64,000 nt of DNA from Breviolum minutum Mf 1.05b.01. Lineage: Eukaryota; Sar; Dinophyceae; Suessiales; Symbiodiniaceae. Position 1 is the first letter of the stretch. Each line of letters opens with the position of its first letter. Position numbers and translations under genes: made by a program. The stretch covers positions 62,001-126,000 of the forward strand of contig DF239261.1 of assembly GCA_000507305.1 (NCBI GenBank), in the 5' to 3' direction. This document shows, piece by piece, positions 23,001 to 28,900 of the stretch. The notes beneath the pieces are model-generated. The model searched no databases and was not told the origin of the DNA. It worked only from the letters and a program-made list of their open reading frames with translations.

Positions 23001-25758
23001 GGGGTGCCAATTAGGTTCCCATGAACATATCCATCAGTCCACAACTTTTCATGTGAAGTTCATGCCTTGTACTAGTAGAGTCCTTGTGGAAAAACAAACA
23101 TTGCAAAAAAGCCATGGATCATGTCGAAACTTCCCCCAGAATTGCATGGCTTACGACACACCTTTCCGGAAACAGTCTCCCCCCCAAAAAAATTGACATC
23201 TCATCTCGTTACCCGCGATTCACTGATTTTTTTCCTGAGGATTCGGTCGAAAGCTTTGATGGTTTGGAACCATTGACCTTGAAATTGGATGAACATAGCT
23301 TCATGTGACCTGACCCGAGTTGGAGGATTTCTTTTGTGGAAGGAAGGAGGTAGCTTATGTGATGTTAGGTGATATGCGCATTTTTTGTTCAACAGGTGCG
23401 TATAAATCCAGAGAAACATGGCTTAAATCATGTGATGACCAGATCATCCATGCAAAGGGGCACCGTGGAAAGTCTAGAGATTGAAGACACTTTGATATAA
23501 CATGGATAAGTACATATATCATTTACTGATATACTGTATATACTCGTATATATACGTAGTTTAATGATGTTTAATGTGTCTACATATGATGCACATATGC
23601 ACATCTTTATATGCCCTTGGTTTTTTCACCATGTCAACCACAAGCAGACAACATTCACAATTTCATATGTTGATATGTTGTTTCTAATACCTCCATGGTT
23701 CTCTGTATGTCATATTTCGCTTGTCCAAATTTTCACGGCGTGACTGTCAGGTGCTATGTGCCGCAGCTCTTCTCCGACAGCATGGCGGCCGTAGAATTTC
23801 AGACCTTGGCCGAGACGTTGCAACGCGTGAGCGACACGGTGCCGTCACCGCCCAAGGTGAGGCATCAAAAACTGGTTGAAATGTGGCAGTTTCATACAAG
23901 CAGTTCTTCCATCAATCGGTAGACAGCAGTTTTCAGTAATTTTCGCAAGACTTAAAAGTGGACAATTTTTTGTTTTGGCATTGATATTGGATGATTTTGT
24001 TGTAGTTTTATTACATTTAGGGGATGTTGTGACATTCCCAGATTTCAACCATTCTGGAAATTGAGCTTCATTTGGCCTCCAGCCAATCACTGGGTATCTC
24101 CTGGTGTTTTTGTCTTCATCTTGTAGAATTTGATGATCCCAAATGTGTTTCAATGATTTTGATTTCAATAGATTATAGAATCCTCACCAGGCCGTGATTG
24201 CCTGCGAGAAAGTAGTGTCTGCGTTCAATAGATTTTTGTTGGGCTGAGAAAGGGACCAATGGTTGCCAGTTCGAAGCCTGAACTAAGATCTATAGGTAGC
24301 ATCGTTGTTTCGTTGCTGTGGAGGGTACACACAACCCACCCAAAACAAAAGCGGTGGCAGCCATGGGTTATCGAAAACCCAGCCACCGGACGCCCAGCGG
24401 GCCCAGGACACGTCCAATGAGAATGACCGTGCGCAGTTTTTTGCCAGTGGTGTTTTTCAAACTGAGGCTGCTGCTTAGATCGACAGAGGTGGATGGTAGC
24501 CATCAAAAACTTGAAGCCTATTGGAAAATCTTGGCCCTTTGAAACACACTCGAAATCACCAAAAAGGTCGTGGTTTCTATGCTAAATGTTGTTTTTGTTG
24601 GGGGGGAGATCGGAGAGGAGTAAGGAAGATAAGAAAGTGAAGGATTCTTTCATCATGACTTTAGTAAAGGATGATGAATGCACACTGGTGAAACCGATTC
24701 GAGTGAAGTGTCTTTTGTTTTTGTTTCTCCAAATTTCATGTCCCTCCTAACTGCCCCCCCCCATCAAAACTCCCCCCCCATCAGAAATAGAGGGTTAGTA
24801 AGCCCTTATGAAGGGACAATGATGGCTAATAACCCCCTTAATAAGCACCTATGGTGGGGGTAGTTCGAGGGGCCATGAAAATTACACTCCGGTAATCCAA
24901 CATAGCAATGGAAACTGAACCCTTTGAAGATGTATTTTCTATTAAACATGGGCATTTGCCATTGCTATGTTAGTTTACCCTAGGGAAGTCATGTTGGGTC
25001 ATCAACGTCAGGCCGCCGAAGAAGAGACATTTGCCTTCCGCTGTAACCCTCGATGGTGCTTGGCTGGGCGTCCCCTTGAGGGAGAGATGCTTGGACGTTT
25101 TTCACCGAAAAAAAACACGATGTGAGCAATGAAAAAAATCGCCCCTTGGTTGGTTGGGTTTATAAAGGGGATGAAATCTTACCCAGTTATGTAAATGTAG
25201 GGAATATAATAAACCAATATAAGGATCCCTATGAACCAACCAGTATGGAAGGCCACAAAGGGTCTTGATCACTGCTCATGTTTTTTTTCACAGTTCTCAA
25301 TGAACGAAGTCAATGGCTGTCAAGGAAATCTGAGGCCCCAAAAATTTTGCAAGAAAGATTGAAATTGATTGAATTCCGTGCTTAGTAGCAGCGATGTCCT
25401 TAGGAATCCGGCGGAATTTTCTCCTTTCCCAATCCTATGATGGGGAGAGGTCTGGATCCTTAGGGAGAGGTTTGGATCTTTAGGGATTGACTGGTATGAT
25501 TATCATTACCCCCTGGAAGTTTAACAGCTGGGGGACGGCATGCCTAACCACTTACAAGCTCCTTAGCTAGCATACCTAACCACTTACAAGTCCTGTGATG
25601 ATCCTGCCAAGCATTGGGGATCCCTGAAATTTCCTGTTTTTTTTCTCAACAAGAAACCCTGCAGGAATTTGATGCAAGTCTTGCGGTTGAAGCAGCTGGT
25701 GGAACAGGAAACGCTGCGAATCCTTGAAGCTCTTGAAGGTCATTGTTTGGGGGTCTAA
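2008..25758 (+). CDS. kinesin motor protein gene (split into at least 23 exons)
   Basis: ATP-driven microtubule motor. The motor domain is spread over at least 19 small exons whose order matches the kinesin fold: beta1 (AVRLRPF), FECTYAFDSS, P-loop AYGQTGTGKT, GLLPRIAEGLFERLARL, RISYIEVYNDRLRDLF, NRLEVRTHPEVGVYVENL, switch I NDRSSRSH, switch II IVDLAGRE, YINRSLFELANCILAL, VPFRNSKLTMLLSE, SNSRTTLLATLTPS and ENILTCRFLEST. Adjacent exons agree in intron phase at nearly every junction, which chance matches would not do. After the motor come linker exons and a helical exon (25665) that runs to TAA at 25756-25758. Introns use GT, GC and GA donors. Unresolved: the junction between 6054 and 7316, and the neck between 20808 and 23751. 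Subfamily not assigned; DLAGRE in place of DLAGSE recalls divergent protist kinesins. Confidence 0.9.
2575..2680. repeat. element, family E
   Basis: aatgaaaaagccgtggttgt ... ggatccccattaagcaatca. Confidence 0.65.
3675..3868. repeat. family A element carrying a nested C element
   Basis: Ends ctaggtggtggtttca and ttgaaaccaccaacgag are inverted. Inside is a second inverted repeat with ggccttataaatgg and gggttataacccc, then a second left-type A end at 3761. Confidence 0.6.
4217..4314 (+). CDS. kinesin exon 2
   Basis: Follows ggatggcag and reads DGQEKACGTQTARLALKMVG then QDDPVPLGWHFQG. It fills the space between beta1 and the FDSS segment in length and phase (phase 0 in, phase 2 out with a GC donor at 4315). 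Sequence similarity alone would not identify it; assignment rests on position, phase and base composition. A second open frame (GWAGESLRDTNSEISLED) exists here but does not fit the phases. Confidence 0.6.
5211..5302 (+). CDS. kinesin exon 3: FTYAFDSS segment
   Basis: Encodes CQKPHQPGREFECTYAFDSS then VATKLKNNGS. The REFxxTYAFDSS string corresponds to the F-x-Y/F-D-x-x-F-D region before the P-loop in kinesins. Acceptor gtcgccag, donor g|gtcgtt at 5303 (phase 1 out). Confidence 0.75.
5799..5891. repeat. TIR element, family A
   Basis: About 95 bp with inverted ends ggtggtggttt and gttgaaaccaccaaccag around a conserved core (ttcatccctatttggggaaa, tgatccaattt). Confidence 0.8.
5974..6054 (+). CDS. 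kinesin exon 4: helix before the P-loop
   Basis: After cctcagag the frame reads QPQSRDYADQSEQMVEMEGQ then QIMDLC. This matches the kinesin pattern Y-A-x-Q-x-x-V-x-x-x-G-x-x-I-x-x-x-L that precedes GYN. The 3' border is uncertain (GA donor at 6055 is one option); joined directly to the next exon it gives Cys where the Gly of GYN is usual and leaves the helix about two residues short, so a tiny exon may be missing. Confidence 0.65.
6570..6670. repeat. TIR element, family S
   Basis: ccccgtaaactaacatatca ... ctatgttagtttaccagggg around aatgaaccatttgaagatgt. Confidence 0.82.
6788..6885. repeat. TIR element, family A
   Basis: Ends CTGG...CCAG replace the CTAG...CTAG of other copies, a paired change that keeps the inverted repeat. 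Confidence 0.82.
7079..7188. repeat. TIR element, family A
   Basis: Ends ctaggtggtggtttcaa and ttgaaaccaccaactaa with the family core. Confidence 0.82.
7316..7358 (+). CDS. kinesin exon 5: P-loop, first part
   Basis: After ggtggcag: YNCCLVAYGQTGTG, the invariant kinesin Walker A region. The donor gg|gtgggg splits the GGG codon; the next exon supplies G|AAG ACG, completing TGKT. This phase-2 join is one of the strongest proofs of the gene model. Confidence 0.92.
7461..7542. repeat. TIR element, family A, short
   Basis: Starts ctgggtgatggtttcaa, ends ttgaaaccaccaactag; lacks the tgatccaattt part of the core. Lies in the intron after the P-loop exon. Confidence 0.8.
8264..8376. repeat. TIR element, family B
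   Basis: Ends cccccaaagtttaacag and ctgttaaactttggagc are inverted; internal gcccctgaaaaatggtggtt pairs with ttttcaggggc. Confidence 0.82.
8473..8543 (+). CDS. kinesin exon 6: P-loop, second part, GLLPR
   Basis: After acagccaag: (G)KTHTVHGDWQSQDQRGLL then PRIAE. It supplies the Lys-Thr of the P-loop and the G-I/L-I/L-P-R motif. Ends at GAAG|gcactt (GC donor, phase 1). A different frame stays open through this exon and on to about 8640 (see findings). Confidence 0.88.
9195..9227 (+). CDS. kinesin exon 7: LFERLARLPR (33 nt)
   Basis: Between aacatttcag and g|gtcagt. Phase 1 on both sides; continues IAE|G as GLFERLARLPRG, the helix that follows GIIPR in kinesins. A typical small exon of this locus. 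Confidence 0.82.
9313..9409. repeat. TIR element, family A
   Basis: Ends ctgggtggtggtttcaa and ttgaaaccaccgcctag; a Q element starts directly at its right border. Confidence 0.8.
10025..10059 (+). CDS. kinesin exon 8: VRISYIE
   Basis: Between gatgaacag and GAG|gcacgt (GC donor). Encodes DTGRVRISYIE, the strand whose consensus is V-x-x-S-Y-x-E-I-Y-N-E; the IYNE part is on the next exon. Confidence 0.85.
10703..10799 (+). CDS. kinesin exon 9: VYNDRLRDLF
   Basis: Phase 0 start after atgttgtcag. Reads VYNDRLRDLFSTTARSEYDG then MDPEGGCPAVVE. VYNDRLRDLF is the kinesin EIYNExVxDLL motif; an acidic/polar loop follows. Donor G|gtcaaa, phase 1. A family E repeat begins right after it. Confidence 0.88.
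10808..10938. repeat. element, family E
   Basis: aatgaaaaacggggctggtt ... attaaacaaccag; gtactacccagt inside. Its left end coincides with the intron start after kinesin exon 9. Confidence 0.72.
11400..11444 (+). CDS. kinesin exon 10: DPKNFAS
   Basis: Reads SPRTPRVDPKNFAS if the acceptor is tccatgag, or only DPKNFAS (21 nt, from 11424) if it is cgtgtag; both are phase 1. PKN before LxVRxHP is typical of kinesins. Donor G|gtggag gives GNRLEVRTHPEVG with the next exon. Confidence 0.7.
11557..11667. repeat. TIR element, family A, diverged
   Basis: ctataggtttcaat ... attgaaaccaccaatt with the gggtgaatgatccaatttgg core. Confidence 0.65.
11776..11793. repeat. (TG)n microsatellite
   Basis: Nine TG units. 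Confidence 0.93.
12524..12602 (+). CDS. kinesin exon 11: LEVRTHPEVGVYVENL
   Basis: After ggtgacag: NRLEVRTHPEVGVYVENLQE then ISTPT. Direct match to the L-x-V/I-R-E-H-P-x-x-G-V-Y-V-x-x-L motif of kinesin motors. Donor tg|gtgatt, phase 2. Confidence 0.92.
12645..12706. repeat. element, family D
   Basis: aacgtgaccttttaaggggt ... attgaatcacctggtag. Related copies 16345-16425, 48285-48385, 57785-57850, 61338-61432. Confidence 0.6.
13249..13370. repeat. element, family G with short tandem tail
   Basis: tggtttgggttggtggtttg ... ccaaaccaccgggccccaaa, then two repeats of gccccaaaccaacga. Confidence 0.7.
13633..13776 (+). CDS. kinesin exon 12: helix alpha3 region with insert
   Basis: GC-rich block. 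The frame in phase with its neighbours reads CIIFRNEFALQLEELPVETF, RDVAKHVARGGRGEDFPTWP and GPECGDL. PVETFRDVAKHVARGG lines up with the helix before switch I (V-x-S-x-x-x-D-x-x-x-x-L-x-x-G). The 15-20 residues after it are extra relative to ordinary kinesins, or hide an unrecognised intron. Donor tg|gtggca, phase 2. Confidence 0.72.
15028..15132. repeat. TIR element, family B
   Basis: aactaacttagcccctaaaa ... ctagggggctatgttagttt. Confidence 0.8.
15437..15488 (+). CDS. kinesin exon 13: switch I (NDRSSRSH)
   Basis: Between caacatttcag and AAG|gcgagg (GC donor). Encodes TTMNDRSSRSHTIFSFK; N-x-x-S-S-R-S-H is the switch I nucleotide sensor, with the SSR serines coordinating magnesium/phosphate in the family. 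Confidence 0.95.
16429..16453. repeat. (ACTC)n microsatellite
   Basis: Six actc units just upstream of kinesin exon 14. Confidence 0.93.
16478..16600 (+). CDS. kinesin exon 14: loop between switch I and II
   Basis: Starts in phase 0 after aaaggtcag: PNFAENFADLTSNGWDENKT, RQVEVRGGSNAAQHNSLSTM, Q. Position, phase and GC content support it. The donor may be at 16600 (CAG|gtgccg) or earlier at 16541 (CAG|gtagaa); both keep phase 0. Confidence 0.65.
17251..17321 (+). CDS. kinesin exon 15: switch II (IVDLAGRE)
   Basis: After ccacggtcag: IVDLAGRENEQTSECKDERF then RELR. D-L-A-G is switch II; the usual Ser-Glu is Arg-Glu here, as in some protist kinesins. Donor AAG|gtgcgc, phase 2, completed by the next exon as ELRYINRSL. 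Confidence 0.94.
17721..17801 (+). CDS. kinesin exon 16: YINRSLFELANCILALCDG
   Basis: Encodes YINRSLFELANCILALCDGN then RDHVPF(R). This is the I-N-x-S-L-x-x-L-x-x-V/C-I helix and the V-P-Y/F-R motif. The exon must end at TTCAG|gacaag, a GA donor: only that junction gives HVPFRNSKLT with the next exon. Confidence 0.93.
17964..18075. repeat. element, family E
   Basis: actggttggtttgggtatat ... ggatccctattgaacaacca; ends inverted (actggttg / caaccagt). Confidence 0.78.
18189..18293. repeat. TIR element, family B
   Basis: gaaactaacatagcacctga ... tcaggtgcttctgttagttt; lies between kinesin exons 16 and 17. Confidence 0.82.
18385..18405 (+). CDS. kinesin exon 17: NSKLTM micro-exon (21 nt)
   Basis: Between cagtcgag and CT|gtcaga. 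1+18+2 nt; with neighbours it reads VPFRNSKLTMLLSESLSSN, the conserved S-K-L-T-x-L-L-x-x-S-L string (alpha5). Confidence 0.88.
18458..18517. repeat. AT-rich palindromic tract
   Basis: tatatacatattatatatat repeated with its complement. Confidence 0.85.
18742..18809 (+). CDS. kinesin exon 18: SLSSNSRTTLLATLTPS
   Basis: After ggtcctccgag: LSESLSSNSRTTLLATLTPS then TK. Kinesin consensus D-S-L-G-G-N-S-x-T-x-x-I-A-x-x-S-P; Ser-Ser replaces Gly-Gly. GC donor AAAG|gcgagg, phase 1. Confidence 0.93.
19475..19620. repeat. CAG/CAC/CCA low-complexity tract
   Basis: Long run of cagcagcaccaccaccacca-type triplets. Would encode Gln/His-rich peptide in one frame, but there is no supporting exon context. Confidence 0.85.
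19655..19712. repeat. gcgctagc palindromic tandem repeat
   Basis: Four closely spaced gcgctagc units (two as gctccgcgctagctccgcgc); single units also at 19370 and 19401. Confidence 0.88.
19894..19931. repeat. (GCA)n microsatellite
   Basis: Two runs, gcagcagcagt and gcagcagcagcagcagcagt. Confidence 0.9.
20764..20808 (+). CDS. kinesin exon 19: FDENILTCRFLEST
   Basis: After tgcagcaag in phase 1: GFDENILTCRFLEST, the E-E/N-T-L-x-T-L-R-F-A region (alpha6) that closes the motor core. Donor G|gtttgg. The neck exon(s) after it were not found with confidence. Confidence 0.85.
21032..21142. repeat. TIR element, family A, diverged
   Basis: ctagatggttggtttca ... ggttcaaccaccagctag with family core. 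Confidence 0.7.
21281..21526. repeat. 245-bp inverted repeat
   Basis: taccgggttcttcaaaaaaa at 21281 pairs with tttttttgaagaacccggta at 21507-21526, each followed inward by acagccat or its complement; a third ggctgttttttt copy at 21400. Confidence 0.8.
22760..22852. repeat. element, family I
   Basis: ataccatacc ... ggtaaatataggtaaatata; other copies carry tatggtatatttacctacat against its complement. Confidence 0.65.
23751..23856 (+). CDS. kinesin gene, post-motor exon
   Basis: GC-rich exon between actgtcag and AAG|gtgagg. Phase-2 frame: CYVPQLFSDSMAAVEFQTLA then ETLQRVSDTVPSPPK. Helical then proline-rich; no domain recognised. Belonging to the kinesin is inferred from strand and phase. Confidence 0.65.
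24191..24222 (+). CDS. kinesin gene, post-motor exon (32 nt)
   Basis: After cctcaccag, phase 0: AVIACEKVVSA, donor GC|gttcaa in phase 2. Joins in phase to both flanking exons. Confidence 0.5.
24361..24435 (+). CDS. kinesin gene, post-motor exon
   Basis: After gtggcag in phase 2: HGLSKTQPPDAQRAQDTSNE then NDRAQ. Polar linker; donor CA|gttttt. Two other frames are open but do not match neighbouring phases. Confidence 0.5.
24883..24985. repeat. TIR element, family S
   Basis: aacatagcaatggaaactga ... gccattgctatgttagttta; core aaccctttgaagatgtattt shared with 6570. Confidence 0.8.
25123..25244. repeat. element, family E
   Basis: ccttggttggttgggtttat ... ggatccctatgaaccaacca. Confidence 0.75.
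25440..25486. repeat. 22-bp tandem duplication
   Basis: gggagaggtctggatcctta followed by gggagaggtttggatcttta. Confidence 0.85.
25665..25758 (+). CDS. kinesin gene, coiled-coil exon, possibly C-terminal
   Basis: After aaccctgcag: NLMQVLRLKQLVEQETLRIL then EALE, a heptad-like helix, continuing GHCLGV to TAA at 25756-25758. If G|gtcatt at 25739 is used as a donor instead, the protein goes on downstream (see findings on the AlkB neighbour). Confidence 0.6.
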
Positions 25759-25937
25759 GTCAGCCAAGTAGGATGTTATGACTTGAAACATTTCGGGGAA
25801 ACCACATATTTTCAATTGATTTTTACTTGATGAATCAATTGAGCATGTTTTAAAAAAGGGGATATTATACTCAATTCTTGTGTGGATTGTGTGGATTACA
25901 TGTGTAAAAAGCCACATGTTGTATTTCATAGTCCAAA

Positions 25938-25979
25938 ATGGCTGAGTTGGTTGTTGTCCTCGATGTTGTTTTGTTTCAA
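25938..25979 (+). CDS. possible first exon of the AlkB-like gene
   Basis: ccaaaATGG context, reading MAELVVVLDVVLFQ before possible GC or GA donors (frame closes at TAA after 22 codons). Supported only by start context and location 180 bp after the kinesin stop. Confidence 0.25.
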
Positions 25980-28900
25980 GCCCATGGATCCGAGGGGGGG
26001 CCTTAAGCTATGATGGAGCTTACCGTGGTTACTGTAATTGTTGGTTTAGATGTCATCCAGCTGTAAAGCAGGGGGACCAAAAGATGTTCAAAGTTTACGT
26101 TTGCTATGATCACCTGTCACGCCTGTCACTTGTTTGACCTCATTTATTTTTCAATGTCATTGAACCTTAGACTTTTGATGACTTGTGAACATTTGAAAGA
26201 ATCTGGTCGCGGCTTTTGAATAGAGTATACTTTGGTTGGTGCCCCACTACAATGGCCCAAAAATTCAATGGGTAACTGGGGTTGAGTTATAACCCTGCTT
26301 AGGCAGGAGTTATAGTTATAACCCCATTGATACCCCCCCGAAGTTTAACATAGCCCCTGAAAAATGATGGGACTGGAAGATGAATTTCCTTTTGGGTTTT
26401 GGTAACTTTTCGGGGGCCATGTTAAACTTCAGGGGGGTAAACAATCACCTAAAACTCCTAAAAACAAGAAAAAATAAGGTATATACTGCCAATTGGGGGA
26501 TTATATGGTACCTACCACCTATTAAGGGGAACCAGAAACAACCCTTGATTAATAACTGTTTTTTTTGGGGCCCAACTTAGTAGTGAGTTTGTCCCCGGGT
26601 CGAGGCAGAGGAGATGAGATAGATGAGTGCTGGAAGCCGCCACTCTTCAACAGCGAACCTTGGTGAAAGGTTTTTTCATGGGAAAAAAATGCCATGCGAT
26701 GGTTTTTACAAAAAAACAGGTGTTTTTTTGTGTTACTGTAATAATTAAGTATTGTGGATATTTTTTATTTTTAGAACCTATCTATTTTTAGATATATTCA
26801 TTATATTTCATTGTATTTTGTGAATATGCATGGAATTCTATGTATTTGATGATTTTCTTACTTATACATGTCGTCCAAAGGGCTATTTTTTATCGTTCGG
26901 CATGACCGGAATTGAGACTTTCCTAAGATGATCAACATCTCAGGTGTTGGTGAATCTTTATTTGGATGGCCGAGCTCAAATCAAATGGCATGCCGATGAT
27001 GAGCCACTTGGACGTGTGCACTGAAGACGCAGCCTGCGTGTGTGTTCATGATCATGTTTTTGTTCGCCATTGCCAGAGCGATTGATGCATGTGATTATTA
27101 TATCATATTATATCATTGGTGAACATGAGTAGGTACTGTAGGTATTATGATATGTTGTTATTGATTCTTATGATCAATATTCTTATCATCACTGTATTAT
27201 TAGATGTTGATCGTCACTATGAGCATCATCATTGTGAGGATTGTCACTCTTGTATGATCATTTGGATTCTTTAATGACCAAACTGTTTATCCTCATGATA
27301 AGATGCACCACTCAAGAATTCACATCGAACACCAAACATGTAGCTTTGGAAGATGATATTTCCTTTTCAATTGGGACATATTCAGGTTGTTTCGCCATTG
27401 GTTTGTATCAGATGTGTATCCATCCGAGAACCATCGTCGCCGAGGCATTGTTATGGCCCAAAGGATCAGATCCTTATTAGTTCCTTTGGTTCACAAGATG
27501 CCCGTCGATTGGTCAAACCAAAAAAAAAAAGCTCCCCCCTCCCCACCCAAACCAAGAGTTACCACCTTTCTTCACACAAATGAGTGGGTATATAATATAA
27601 GGCCGTTTTTGTGGAAACCAATTCTGTTACATATTCTGGGGGGGTAGGTGGCTGGAGTCTTAAGATATATGCGCTATCAATATAGCGACCAAACCGCCGA
27701 GGGAACTCCCCCAAATGGTGGTGATTGTAACTGAATACTCCCCTCAAAGTGCCCAACAAATTCAGGTTTTGGACTTTTAGGAATTTTCGAAGATTTGCCC
27801 AGTGTTTCGAAACGTTCCGGTATTGTAGTTGGAGATGGGTTTGGTACACCATTTGCATCCATTTGCGCATAAGTGGAGATGGTTACAGCAAAATTGAACG
27901 GGCTCGAGCCCATTAGTTGCTGGTTTGTAGATGAGCAGTGGTCAAATCCTTGTTTGTAGGTATATGCCTTTAGTTTTAAATCCATGCATATATATATATA
28001 TATGTGTGTGTGTGTGTATTTTTATATATATACTTAGGAGATCATACTACCCAGTAGAAAGCCAAAATAAGGATTCCTATTAACCAACCAGTATAATGGA
28101 ATGTCACAAGAGCGTGTATATTCAGGTACCAAGCTCTCCTTTTCCGGTGTGTATTGTCAGATGTCATATCGAAAAATGATATGCGAAACCAAGTGACCAA
28201 GTGCCTACTGATGGGAAGGTGCGTAATCAATTTTACCAGGTGATATAGTTGGTGCTTCAGGTAACGGTTACACTAACTGAAATTAACATAGCCCCTAAAA
28301 AATGGTGGTTGGGAGAGGATCCTTCCTTTTGCGGTTTGGCCTATTTGCAGCTGCTATGGTTTCAGGGAGGGTACATAGTAAATATTTTGTAGGACTTTTT
28401 CCCTCGTCCCATTAGACAAGAATCAAACAAAAAGATGGAGCAACGAAAGATCTCAACAAAGCTTGCTGTGAGCATGTCTTACCAGTGGCCTGGATTGCTA
28501 GACGACGAAACCGCCCCACATGACGCAACTCCCACAAGAACTGAAAGATTGGTCTATATAATATCATCAGGCCTTTATATCTATGCAAAGATGCCGGGGT
28601 GAAATTCACTTCTTCTTAAGACTTGACTTAGTTCTAGTACTTACTATCGGACCCCCCTTCCCACATTCCGATGTTGTTCCCAGTCTTTACAGGTTCCATT
28701 CCCATCATTTCTGAAGTCCCTGTCCAGGGGATCACATTTGAGGTTCACTTTCCTTGGGCGCAGCACGTTACTTTGAGATCCGCCGGAAGCCACGTCGTGG
28801 CGACACGGACCGTCGCTTGGATGGCGAAGGGAGATCATACTATCAATAGACAATCACTAAAATTCCATACTGTAGTATGCCATGGCAATTTAAACAATCA

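Noticed and set aside
22754-23044. Minus-strand frame AAVNLDSHDMLQMMEAFVKR; plus-strand NKANPLDQE resembling a kinesin neck
   Set aside because: Neither has splice sites in the needed phase, and the right half overlaps an O-type repeat; left open rather than annotated.
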